Source: Lysinibacillus sp. FSL W8-0992
GTDB lineage: Bacteria; Bacillota; Bacilli; Bacillales_A; Planococcaceae
Length of the DNA stretch: 64,000 nucleotides
NCBI RefSeq assembly: GCF_038008685.1
Contig: NZ_JBBOZQ010000001.1
Span: forward strand, 2,976,001 to 3,040,000
Reading direction: 5' to 3'
The first letter of the stretch is position 1, and each line of letters starts with the position of its first letter. Below are positions 55,234-63,673 of this stretch, one piece after another. A model generated the notes under the pieces. That model was given only the letters and a program-made list of their open reading frames with translations. It made no database searches and was not told the origin of the DNA. Both the position numbers and the translations under genes were made by a program.

Positions 55234-55507
55234 CGCCATCACCTTCCTAATTTTTGCAGTATTGTCTACAATTCTATCGCATAATACTAAAAATTTCTAT
55301 CTTAAATTCACAAAATTTTCATTTTTCAGATAAAAAAGCGTAATATTTTTGCATGACAAAAGTCTAATAAAGTGAAAAAGACTTTTCGCATTTTCCTTAC
55401 TAGGAAAAATTACTTAAATAAAAATATGGGCCATTTTATGACGAAATGTATTTTTTTTGATAAACTAGCGGAAAGTAAAAATGACAAGAGGAGGGCACTT
55501 TTCAGTT

Positions 55508-55729
55508 ATGAAAAAGAGCTTTTATTTATATGTACTAACATTTCGAGGAGGAGATTGGTCGGATGCTAAAGTTCGCTTTGCCGAAGAAGTATTCAATGAA
55601 CATAACTTTCCTAAACAAAGCATAGATTTTGATGAGCTATCTACATATATCGAAACATATGCAACAGATAACTTAAGGACAGAAGTATTTGATGAATTAT
55701 GGGATTTATATATTGAACAAGGTAGATAA
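55508..55729 (+). CDS. yozE: YozE family (UPF0346) protein
   Basis: A 73-residue SAM-like helical protein. It starts [15 protein letters not shown] and continues with [20 protein letters not shown], matching the family over its whole length. AGGAGGG stands 12 bases before the ATG, rather far; the ATG at 55481 would place that site inside the gene. Function unknown. Confidence 0.85.
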   Translation: MKKSFYLYVLTFRGGDWSDAKVRFAEEVFNEHNFPKQSIDFDELSTYIETYATDNLRTEVFDELWDLYIEQGR

Positions 55730-55845
55730 TATCGGAATACTCTAATTATTCTTTCTTTTAGAGTTGCTAGACGTCTAGCATTGCGTAAATACGTGAAACA
55801 AAGTATTATTTATAATGATAACTGACAGAAAAGAGGGATTGCAGT

Positions 55846-56553
55846 ATGAGTATTCATATTAATGCAAAAAAAGGCGAAATCGCTGACACTATTTTACTTC
55901 CGGGAGATCCACTACGTGCAAAATACATTGCCGAAACATTTTTAGAAGATGTTACTTGCTATAACGAAGTCCGCAATATGTTTGGTTATACAGGTACGTA
56001 TAAAGGTAAACGTATTTCTGTACAAGGTACTGGTATGGGTGTGCCTTCCATTTCTATTTACGCAACAGAATTAATGCAAGAATATGATGTACAAAAATTA
56101 ATTCGTGTAGGTACTTGTGGTGCAATTCAAAAAGATGTAAAAGTACGTGACGTTATTTTAGCTCAAGGTGCAACAACTGATTCTCGTATGAATCAAATTA
56201 TTTGGGGTAACAACATTGACTTTGCACCGATCGCAAACTTTGACTTATTATTAAAAGCGTATAATGCTGGGAAAGAAGCAGGTTTAAGCCTTCAAGTTGG
56301 TAACATCTTCACAGCTGACCTGTTCTACTCAGATGAGCACCAAAATGAAAAGCTAGCTAAATACGGCGTATTAGCAGTTGAAATGGAATCTGCAGCACTT
56401 TACACATTAGCAGCGAAATTTGGCCGCCAAGCTCTTTCTGTCTTAACAGTAAGTGACCACATTATTACAGGCGAAGTAACAACGTCTGAAGAACGTCAAA
56501 CAACATTCAACGACATGATCGTTGTTGCTTTAGAAGCTGCTATTCAAGAGTAG
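55846..56553 (+). CDS. deoD: Purine nucleoside phosphorylase, DeoD type
   Basis: A 235-residue hexameric phosphorylase splitting purine nucleosides to base and ribose-1-phosphate. Start [20 protein letters not shown] gives the phosphate-site GDPx[19 protein letters not shown] and [12 protein letters not shown] (ribose-binding Glu) are present, as is the catalytic Asp in VSDHIITGE. Intact. The last 13 codons and the bases after the stop are repeated 5.1 kb downstream. Confidence 0.95.
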   Translation: MSIHINAKKGEIADTILLPGDPLRAKYIAETFLEDVTCYNEVRNMFGYTGTYKGKRISVQGTGMGVPSISIYATELMQEYDVQKLIRVGTCGAIQKDVKVRDVILAQGATTDSRMNQIIWGNNIDFAPIANFDLLLKAYNAGKEAGLSLQVGNIFTADLFYSDEHQNEKLAKYGVLAVEMESAALYTLAAKFGRQALSVLTVSDHIITGEVTTSEERQTTFNDMIVVALEAAIQE

Positions 56554-56574
56554 TTGATAAATCAAGGTTTAAAG
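56505..56574 (+). repeat. Left copy of a direct repeat: deoD 3' end
   Basis: The deoD end from ATTCAA through [16 protein letters not shown] and on to GTTTAAAG is matched at 61622-61693 with a few substitutions and two one- or two-base length changes. This copy belongs to the intact gene. Confidence 0.85.
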
Positions 56575-56598
56575 CAAGCATAAAACAATAAGAATAAG

Positions 56599-56656
56599 AG
56601 CAACCGACCAAAAACCGACCATTTTTAAAAATGGAATCGAAAAGTCGGTTGCTTTT
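56599..56656 (+). terminator. Terminator after deoD
   Basis: AGCAACCGAC / GTCGGTTGCT with an internal small hairpin (ATTTTTAAAAAT) and a following T7 run. Confidence 0.82.
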
Positions 56657-56768
56657 TTTCTTTAAATGGATGGGTGCTATAGGGGACAAAAAGGAGACCA
56701 TTTGAGAATTTCATTTTTTATTGTGTTATTGTTAATATACTTAAGAACCTATATTTGGGAGTATAACA

Positions 56769-57440
56769 ATGAAAAAAATTCTGATTATTGACGATGAAAA
56801 AGATCTATTGGATACCTTGAAAGACTATTTTCAGCTACTTGGTTATCTTGTTTATACCGCACAAAATGGAAGTGAAGGCTTAAAAAAACTCAAATATGAG
56901 CCTAATCTAATCATTTTAGACGTTTCTATGCCAGAGATGGATGGTTTTTCCTTCTGCAAAGAAATTCGTAACCATATAAACGTGCCAATTGTGTTTCTTT
57001 CAGCCAAAACGGATGAAGAAAGTAAAGTTGAAGGACTTAAGGTAGGTGGTGACGATTATTTAATTAAACCAGTAAGCCTAAAAGAGCTTTCGTATCGAGT
57101 AGAAGCGCATCTTCGCAGAGAACAGCGTAAAACTTTTCCATCTAAAGTTGCTTTTTCTGGGAATATCGCCATTCATTATGACGAGAAGAGAATATCAGTG
57201 AACAATCAGGACATTCCTTTCACCAAAACTGAATTTTTAATAATTGAATTATTATCAAAAAATTCCCCCACGACTTTTTCAAAAAATGATATTTATGATT
57301 ATTTGTGGAGTTACGATAAAGATGGCGATTCAAACATTATTACTGAACATATTCGTCGTATTAGGAGAAAGTTTATGGATAAAACTGATCGAGAGATAAT
57401 CAATACAGTTTGGGGGCAAGGATATAAATGGATTGGTTAG
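56769..57440 (+). CDS. Response regulator, OmpR family
   Basis: A 223-residue two-component regulator. Receiver: acidic pocket D8-D9, phospho-acceptor D51 (IILDVSMPEMDG), Thr/Ser in VFLSAK and Lys in LIKPVSL. Winged-helix DNA-binding domain from about 128 (PFTKTEFLIIELLSKN; EHIRRIRRKF). It overlaps the kinase gene by 13 bases. First gene of a five-gene cassette flanked by copies of the deoD 3' end; probably regulates the ABC genes through the 11-bp repeats before them. Confidence 0.9.
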   Translation: MKKILIIDDEKDLLDTLKDYFQLLGYLVYTAQNGSEGLKKLKYEPNLIILDVSMPEMDGFSFCKEIRNHINVPIVFLSAKTDEESKVEGLKVGGDDYLIKPVSLKELSYRVEAHLRREQRKTFPSKVAFSGNIAIHYDEKRISVNNQDIPFTKTEFLIIELLSKNSPTTFSKNDIYDYLWSYDKDGDSNIITEHIRRIRRKFMDKTDREIINTVWGQGYKWIG

Positions 57441-58588
57441 ATGAGATTATTACACGTCTTTTTAGCAAAAATCGAAACCTTAATCGAACCTTGTTTTTGT
57501 ACTTGTTCATTGGGATTATTATTACGGTTATTGCAACAAGTCTAACTTATTCTATTTGTGTTGGTTGGGAACGGCTTATTTTGGATGATACTCAGCCTTT
57601 AGAAGGCTACTTTAATATTTTTTCTTGGCAGGTTCCTTCTGTTATTCCGGAAAATATCGAATTTCACATCATGATACTGGAAATAATCAAAGGTTTCAGT
57701 CCTATAATCTATGGTGTTTTAGCTGTTTTTTTGATTACAAAACTCTTTTATAAACAAAGAATTTTACAGCCTTTGAAAATCGTTGAACACAGTATTCAGC
57801 AAATTAAAAAGGGAAATTACAATCAACCATTTTTTTTCAATACTTACGATGAATTCGAAGGTACCGTTCGGGGCCTAGACAGTCTTAGTCAAACTTTAAG
57901 ATCAAAAGAAGTAGATTTATCTGAGCTTCACCAAGAGCAGAAAAAAATCAATGCCGCTTTTTCCCATGATTTACGTACTCCTTTAGCAATCATCCAAAAT
58001 AATATTGAACTAATGGAAGAACTGTATCATCAGGGGCGTATGACAGAGGCTTTTTTTAATAAGTCGGTAACTAAAATCCAAAGTAGCGTGAACCGCCTGG
58101 TTGATTTTTCTCAGACCATGCAAGAAATTCAAAAGATTGACGAGATGCCATTAAAAAAAACACAACAGTCACTTACTCATATAGAAGCCCATCTTCGTGA
58201 ATTGGGAAAAACGTTATCTGAGAAAAAGCTCTTCGTTCAAACAGATTATCATCCTGAATTGAAAGTTAATTATGATATTCATTTAATTGATGAGGTTATG
58301 GAAAATCTGTTAAGTAATGCGTCGCGCTTTGCAGTTAAGGAAATAGAAATAACAATGCAGGTAGATGAAAAATTCTTATGTATTTTTGTAAAAGATGATG
58401 GCAAAGGCTTTTCGAAAAAAGAATTGGAAATCGCTACTGATCCATATTACTCTCACAATAAAGAAAGTCATTTTGGCTTAGGTTTAACCATCTCTGAAAT
58501 ACTGGCAAAAAAGCATGGTGGAGCCTTAAAACTTTCAAACAGCGTAGATGGCGGTGCCATTGTCACTTCTATTTTTTCACTTGAATAA
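57428..58588 (+). CDS. Sensor histidine kinase, HisKA type
   Basis: A 386-residue kinase. Helices at about 21-45 and 88-106 bracket a roughly 45-residue external loop; a HAMP-like linker follows, then the H-box AAFSHDLRTPLAI (His180) and an ATPase with MENLLSNASRFA, VKDDGKGF and HFGLGLTIS. AAGGA precedes the ATG. The small sensor region and ABC partners recall kinases that sense antimicrobial peptides with their transporter, but that is inference. Confidence 0.9.
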   Translation: MDWLDEIITRLFSKNRNLNRTLFLYLFIGIIITVIATSLTYSICVGWERLILDDTQPLEGYFNIFSWQVPSVIPENIEFHIMILEIIKGFSPIIYGVLAVFLITKLFYKQRILQPLKIVEHSIQQIKKGNYNQPFFFNTYDEFEGTVRGLDSLSQTLRSKEVDLSELHQEQKKINAAFSHDLRTPLAIIQNNIELMEELYHQGRMTEAFFNKSVTKIQSSVNRLVDFSQTMQEIQKIDEMPLKKTQQSLTHIEAHLRELGKTLSEKKLFVQTDYHPELKVNYDIHLIDEVMENLLSNASRFAVKEIEITMQVDEKFLCIFVKDDGKGFSKKELEIATDPYYSHNKESHFGLGLTISEILAKKHGGALKLSNSVDGGAIVTSIFSLE

Positions 58589-58596
58589 TCACATGT

Positions 58597-58628
58597 ATCT
58601 GAGAGCAACATTGCTTTCAGATTTTTTT
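58597..58628 (+). terminator. Terminator between kinase and ABC genes
   Basis: ATCTGAGAGCA / TGCTTTCAGAT hairpin with T7. It separates the regulatory pair from the transporter genes, which thus need their own promoter. Confidence 0.8.
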
Positions 58629-58647
58629 GTAGATAGTTTGTAGATAT
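58626..58647. promoter_or_regulatory. 11-bp tandem direct repeat, likely response-regulator site
   Basis: TTTGTAGATAG-TTTGTAGATAT: two 11-base copies in tandem, one helical turn apart, as bound by OmpR-family dimers. A TATGAT box follows at 58656. The site lies between the terminator and the ABC gene. Confidence 0.65.
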
Positions 58648-58682
58648 TTATTGTTTATGATGAGTACAAGGAGGAATGAGCT

Positions 58683-59579
58683 ATGCAAATTGAAATTAAA
58701 CATTTAAATCAATATTACGGTAAGAAACAAGTTCTTCATGATATTAACTTGACTATTTCAACAGGAATGTTTGGCTTGTTGGGGAGAAATGGGGCTGGTA
58801 AAACAACTTTAATGGAAACGCTAGTAACGCTCTTACCTGTCAAAGTTGGCGAAATTAGTATGGATGGCATATCCATTCAAAAGAAAAAAGCAATCCGTTC
58901 GATGGTTGGCTTTTTGCCTCAAGACTTTTCAATGTACGGAAATATGACTGCCTATCAAGCAATGGACTATCTAGGTGTTCTTAGTGAAATTGATTCTACT
59001 ATTCGCAAAAAAAGGATCGAGGAACTTTTGGAACAAGTGAATTTATCTATTCATAAACATGTCAAAGTAAAAGCGATGTCTGGTGGTATGAAAAGAAGAT
59101 TAGGGATTGCCCAAGCATTGTTAAATGACCCAAAGGTTTTAATAGTCGACGAACCCACAGCCGGTCTTGATCCTGAAGAAAGATTAAGATTCCGTAATCT
59201 GCTTTCAGAAATTAGTGAGGAAAAAGTAGTTATCCTTTCTACTCACATTGCCAGTGATATTGAGGCAACAGCAGAGAATATCGCTATTTTGGACAATGGG
59301 CACATCATCTTTTCTGAATCAATTGAAAAATTAATTTCACAAGCAGAAGGAAGGATTTTTACAGTGGAAGTTCCACGAACAGAACTAAAATCTATGAAGG
59401 AACAGGTTCAAGTAATTAGTTTACAGCAAGAAGGTACACTAAGTAAGATTCGTTTTATTGGCAATCAGCATTCAAGTATTATGAATCATCCCCTAGTCCT
59501 TCAAGAAAAGCCAACACTTGAAGATGCTTACTTATACCTTCTTTCAGAGAAAGGTGTGAAAGAAAGTGGGGCTATTTAA
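58683..59579 (+). CDS. ABC transporter ATP-binding protein
   Basis: A 298-residue ATPase of the drug/lantibiotic exporter type. Walker A GRNGAGKTT, Q-loop GFLPQDFSMYG, signature MSGGMKRRLGIAQ, Walker B VLIVDEPTAGLD, switch ILSTHIASD. The C-terminal extension (about 215-298) is typical of DrrA/NatA-like exporters. AAGGAGG before ATG. It overlaps the next membrane gene by 14 bases. Confidence 0.9.
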   Translation: MQIEIKHLNQYYGKKQVLHDINLTISTGMFGLLGRNGAGKTTLMETLVTLLPVKVGEISMDGISIQKKKAIRSMVGFLPQDFSMYGNMTAYQAMDYLGVLSEIDSTIRKKRIEELLEQVNLSIHKHVKVKAMSGGMKRRLGIAQALLNDPKVLIVDEPTAGLDPEERLRFRNLLSEISEEKVVILSTHIASDIEATAENIAILDNGHIIFSESIEKLISQAEGRIFTVEVPRTELKSMKEQVQVISLQQEGTLSKIRFIGNQHSSIMNHPLVLQEKPTLEDAYLYLLSEKGVKESGAI

Positions 59580-60780
59580 AAAAGAGTTCTTTATTAGTCT
59601 AAAAAGCCTCACCTATTGGTTAGTAGTTGTGTTTATAGGAGTTTTTATCTTTAGTCAATTGGGAACGGATTTAACTTCGTTTAAAGAACCGCAACCTAAT
59701 GAGGATAATTATGGTGTTGGTGTGACAAATGATAAAATATCTATTCAAAAACAAACGATGGGTAATTTATTCTATCAATATGACGTTGGACAATATAATA
59801 CGTATCCTTTAGGCTTTCTAAAAGTAGTTACTCCATCAAACTCTGATCAAAAAGAAATCGGCAAAATTATCGAGAAGGCAACAGGGATATCCCTTGAGGA
59901 AATAAGTGAAATTTCGGAAAAAGAAAATAAGTCTGCGAACGAATTTCAAATGTACGCTCACCAAGATTTTGATTATTTTCCTATTGCACAGGATTACTCC
60001 TTTCAACAATTTCAAGAGGATATGAAGAAGGTTGTGAAAATAATTGGGCATGGTTCTGATTTTGAAGAAGCTAAGTATAAAGCTTCTGCTATCAAATCAC
60101 TATCATATGAAGAAGCACACGAAAATTTCGAAATGATTTTGAAAAGAGATAAAGTCTCAGGTGCTTATGCTAGGTTAGTTTGTGATTATTTAGGCATCAT
60201 TTTGGCTTTGGTTCCTGTTTTTCTAGCAGCAACAGTTATTTTAAGAGACAAACGTGCCCAAAGTCAGTTAGTCATTTATACAAAAGCAATATCATCAGTA
60301 AAATTACAGACTATGCGATTTCTCTCGACAGTGGTTCTTATTTTTATTCCAGTTTTATTATTTAGTATTATGCCGGCATTACAAGCCAACCTAATCGCTC
60401 AGAAGTTTAATCAATCAGGAGATATTTGGCTGTTTTATCAATATATTTTGGGCTGGACGTTACCTTCCATTATTGCGGTAGTTGGAATCAGCTTCTTAAT
60501 CACCACACTTTTTGGTGGTATAACTAGTGTGATGGTGCAAGTAGCTATATGGTTTATTTCTATCTCAGTAGGATCTACAAATATTGTTGGGAAAGTGGGC
60601 TTTAACTTAATTCCACGTTTTAATAACGTTGGTTCGACGGTAATTTTTGAAGGGATTTATCAAGAATTAGTAGTAAACCGAATACTTTGGGCATGTATAG
60701 GTATTCTGTGTTTCTTTGTTAGTGTCATAGTTTACGACTATAAACGTAAAGGGGGTAAAATCTTTGGAAAGAGTAGATAA
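59566..60780 (+). CDS. ABC transporter membrane protein (ABC-2-like)
   Basis: A 404-residue protein: one N-terminal helix (YWLVVVFIGVFIFSQL), a large external domain (about 35-205), then five or six helices. This layout fits ABC-2 type exporter subunits. The start is GTG within the ATPase gene. No close family recognised; role as permease follows from its position. Confidence 0.75.
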   Translation: MGLFKKEFFISLKSLTYWLVVVFIGVFIFSQLGTDLTSFKEPQPNEDNYGVGVTNDKISIQKQTMGNLFYQYDVGQYNTYPLGFLKVVTPSNSDQKEIGKIIEKATGISLEEISEISEKENKSANEFQMYAHQDFDYFPIAQDYSFQQFQEDMKKVVKIIGHGSDFEEAKYKASAIKSLSYEEAHENFEMILKRDKVSGAYARLVCDYLGIILALVPVFLAATVILRDKRAQSQLVIYTKAISSVKLQTMRFLSTVVLIFIPVLLFSIMPALQANLIAQKFNQSGDIWLFYQYILGWTLPSIIAVVGISFLITTLFGGITSVMVQVAIWFISISVGSTNIVGKVGFNLIPRFNNVGSTVIFEGIYQELVVNRILWACIGILCFFVSVIVYDYKRKGGKIFGKSR

Positions 60781-61384
60781 AATATCTAAGGTTTTCTTAA
60801 GGTTTCATTTCCTTCCTTTTTTCGTAATATCACTTATATTAATCCTACTTTTTCCGTTGTTTTTCGGAATAGAAAATTTGGCATTTGTTGAAAGTGCGAA
60901 TGTTTATGAACGAATTTTTCCAATTATCGGTTTGGTTTTGTTCATACCGCTATTTTTGCCTGATTGTGATCGAAATATTTTAGAGGTAATTCAGACCAAG
61001 AAAACTTCATATTTGAAAATATTGGTTATTCGTTTAGTGCAAATCTTGATTACGTTACTATTCTTCACCATTATCTGCCTAATCATCTTTCAATTGAAAA
61101 ATTCAGACATAAAATTTGGCCTATTTTTATTTGGCGGAGTGGCAGATGTATGTTTCCTAGCAGGGTTGATGTGCCTAATATTTTCGCTAACGATGCAACC
61201 TGTGACAGGCTTAATTGCACCGATAGCTTATTATATTATTTGTCTTTTCACTGGCGACAAATATCTTAAAACATTTTATTTCTTCACTTTGGTTAATGAA
61301 GATTTTCGTTCCAAACTGTTATTACTAACCGTTGGCATCATTCTCATTACAATAAGTTGTTTAGTGGCAAACAAAAGGAAATAA
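60764..61384 (+). CDS. Second ABC transporter membrane protein
   Basis: A 206-residue protein with six predicted helices and short loops (PDCDRNILEVIQTKKTSYL between the second and third). TTG start after AAGGGGG, overlapping the previous gene by 17 bases. With the ATPase and the 404-residue protein it should form one exporter, perhaps for a peptide or for self-protection. No family recognised. Confidence 0.72.
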   Translation: MERVDKISKVFLRFHFLPFFVISLILILLFPLFFGIENLAFVESANVYERIFPIIGLVLFIPLFLPDCDRNILEVIQTKKTSYLKILVIRLVQILITLLFFTIICLIIFQLKNSDIKFGLFLFGGVADVCFLAGLMCLIFSLTMQPVTGLIAPIAYYIICLFTGDKYLKTFYFFTLVNEDFRSKLLLLTVGIILITISCLVANKRK

Positions 61385-61621
61385 GAAAGATCATTAACAA
61401 GAATTAATTAAATGATAGAATAGCGCCATAGGGAAGAGAACTATAAGATTTGTTACTTCGTTAAGAAACCACTCCATGAATGGCGGTCTAGAAATAAAAG
61501 GCGACTTTGGGCGACTAAAAAGCAACCAACATTGTAAAATTAGTTATCAATTAAAAGGAAATGCAAAACGTAGTTAAATCAAGGCAATTAAAGTATGCGG
61601 TTAATATAAAAAGTACGCATA
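61385..61621. other. Intergenic DNA between the ABC cassette and the repeat
   Basis: About 240 bases without a gene. It contains GGGCGACTAAAAAGCAACCA-type sequence faintly like the deoD terminator arm, and no clear terminator for the ABC genes. Confidence 0.35.
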
Positions 61622-61693
61622 ATTCAAATCACATGATCGTTGTAGCTTTAGAGGCTGATATTCAAGAGTAGTTGATATCGCAAGGGTTTAAAG
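61622..61693 (+). repeat. Right copy of the direct repeat: degenerate deoD 3' end
   Basis: Encodes [16 protein letters not shown], 11 of 12 residues as at the end of deoD, followed by GTTGATA and GGTTTAAAG as after the true gene. No further deoD sequence precedes it. It marks the far border of the 5.1-kb cassette. Confidence 0.85.
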
Positions 61694-61787
61694 ACTTTTA
61701 TTTAATTGTGAAATGTGAGCAAGTGACCAGAGGCGACGAGTATAGTCACTGCATTTCCTTCAAATGGTAGATGAGGGATAGAGTAAA

Positions 61788-62027
61788 ATGGGATATTACG
61801 AATATAAAATAAAATGGTGTAAAGTATGTGATCAAGGATGGATAGAAATAGTAAAAGATGAAGATAACAATAAACTGTTACTACAATGCTCTGAATGCAT
61901 GTCACAATGGGATGGCATAAATGAATTGTCAGAGGGGATTTTTAAAGAAGATGAAGTAAATGTAATAGTGCCTGATTTTGAAGAAATAAAAAAACTGGGT
62001 TGGGACATTTTTATAATAAATAAATAG
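61788..62027 (+). CDS. Small zinc-ribbon-like protein, possible immunity protein
   Basis: A 79-residue acidic protein with two cysteine pairs, WCKVCDQGW and CSECMSQW, likely holding one zinc, followed by an acidic domain. GAGGG lies before the ATG. Small acidic proteins of this sort lie beside polymorphic toxins as immunity proteins; with the Rhs/Hint remnant 0.7 kb on, that role is plausible but not shown. Confidence 0.65.
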   Translation: MGYYEYKIKWCKVCDQGWIEIVKDEDNNKLLLQCSECMSQWDGINELSEGIFKEDEVNVIVPDFEEIKKLGWDIFIINK

Positions 62028-62063
62028 TTTTATATGTCTAAATAAAAGTTACACATATATTAA

Positions 62064-62177
62064 AATATTTCTAAGTGGCTGTATCTCCATGTTACTCGTC
62101 ACCTGCATTGGGAATATGATGACATCCAATATGAAACGCTTGATGAGGCTATGGGAAGACTAAAAAAAGATATTTGA
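62064..62177 (+). pseudogene. Remnant of a small protein gene
   Basis: A frame of about 37 codons with protein-like composition, WLYLHVTRHLHWEYDDIQYE then TLDEAMGRLKKDI-stop, but no start codon or ribosome site. It is probably the 3' end of a lost gene in the toxin/immunity cluster. Confidence 0.45.
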
Positions 62178-62181
62178 TTTA

Positions 62182-62220
62182 GAAGACCTTGGGGACGTCA
62201 ATTCTCAAGGTCTTACTTTT
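62182..62220 (+). terminator. Terminator after the remnant
   Basis: AAGACCTTG / CAAGGTCTT hairpin followed by ACTTTT. Confidence 0.7.
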
Positions 62221-62329
62221 ACCCTCAGCTTGTTCCGAATGATTCGTATTGCACGTTTCAAAATAATGGATAGTAGAAAATCGAAGATTAGATATTTGTA
62301 ATTTAACAAAAATTCCAAAAGACAAAGAG

Positions 62330-62530
62330 ATGGTGCTTTTCTACGAATATGATGATGAGGTTGATGGTATTTTCATCTCGCTAGATATTTTTATTAATAA
62401 TATTCAAGAGATACTTGATTTTGTTGGATTTACAGAAGGACGAATGGATTTATTATTTTCTGATGAGAACTTAGTAGCTGGTATATGTATTGAAAGGTTC
62501 GAGTATGAAAATATATTAACGGTTTGGTAA
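62330..62530 (+). CDS. Small acidic protein, possibly N-terminally truncated
   Basis: A 66-residue acidic protein (EYDDEVDGIFISLDIF; FTEGRMDLLFSDENL). The same frame is open for about 18 more codons upstream (LDICNLTKIPKDKE) but with no start codon, so the gene may have lost its beginning. Acidic composition and place fit an immunity protein. Not recognised. Confidence 0.45.
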   Translation: MVLFYEYDDEVDGIFISLDIFINNIQEILDFVGFTEGRMDLLFSDENLVAGICIERFEYENILTVW

Positions 62531-62726
62531 TATTTTGAAATAGAATAGGTGACTAAAAATGCTGTAGCTACCCTTAATAATGGTACTACAGCATTTTATT
62601 TCACTATTCTTAATAAAAGGGGCTTTTAATGATGTAGTAGAATTCAATTAGATTCATTGTATAATTCTTGTAGGTTTAGCTACACATGAAAATGATGAAA
62701 TAGGAGATGAAGATGATCCTGTTTCA

Positions 62727-63672
62727 ATGAATGGTGACACATATGGAGACGATAATCCGATAATGAAAACAGACCCAGATGGTAAATGGGTATGGATTGC
62801 TATCAACGCAGGCTTTGCAATTTACGATGGATATAAAGCATATAAATCTGGTAAAAACAAAAAACAAATTGCTTGGGCAGTGGCTTCGAATTTTATTGGC
62901 ATTGGAAAAGTGAAGCGCGTTTATCGTGCAGCAAAGTTTACTAAGTATGCCGGTAAATCAAAAAAGCTAGATGTAATTGCTTTGTCGCTGGAACAAAGGT
63001 TTTAACGGATGAAGGGGAGAAAAATATCGAAGACATTGAAGTCGGAGATATGGTTCTTGCCAAGGATGAGAACGATTCTGACGGCCAAACAGCGTACAAG
63101 AAAGTAACGAATCTTTACCGTAACCAACGTGATGATTTAATAAAGCTGTATGTTGGAAAGCAGATAATCGAAACGACCGACAACCATCCGTTCTGGGTTG
63201 AAGGTAAAGGATGGGTCTTAGCAGATGAACTACAGATAGGCGACAAACTCCAAAAGGCTGATGGAAGCAACCTTAAGATTGACAAGGTTGAGTTCGTTAG
63301 AATGGATGAGCCAGTTACAGTTTACAACTTTACTGTAGAGGACTACCATACGTATTATGTAACAGATATTGGGGTTTGGGTGCATAATACTCAATGCAGT
63401 ACAACAAGAGCGTGGATACAGAGGAGTACTTATAATAAAATTTATAAGTCCGTTGGTAAAGAAGCTGCTCTGAAATTCGCAAATTCTGCCAAGAAAGGTT
63501 TTGTTAATAGTGGATCAGGTACAAATGGGATAAAAAATTAGAAGGAAACGGAGTAAATGGTTACAAGTATGAGATAAAAATTGTGGGTAAATTTGGTGGA
63601 GCGAGAGCATATGGAAATATGGATAAAAGAACAGGTCATATAATCTTCACTTCATTTAAAAAAGATCATTAA
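62727..63672 (+). pseudogene. Rhs/WapA C-terminal remnant with Hint domain and toxin tip, two frame breaks
   Basis: Segment 1 (to about 62966) is the end of an Rhs/YD-repeat core, GDDNPIMKTDPDGKWVW. Segment 2, in the -1 frame, is a pretoxin Hint domain: CFVAGTKVLTDEGEKNIED (nucleophile Cys), TTDNHPFWV (block B His) and GVWVHNTQC (Asn, +1 residue). Segment 3, again -1, is the rest of the toxin tip: KLEGNGVNGYKYEIKIVGK, then GGARAYGN and TGHIIFTSFKKDH-stop, reminiscent of RelE/BECR ribonucleases. Both breaks lie at A6 runs. The 5' part of the Rhs gene is missing. Decayed orphan toxin, or frameshift-dependent. Confidence 0.75.
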
Positions 63673-63673
63673 T

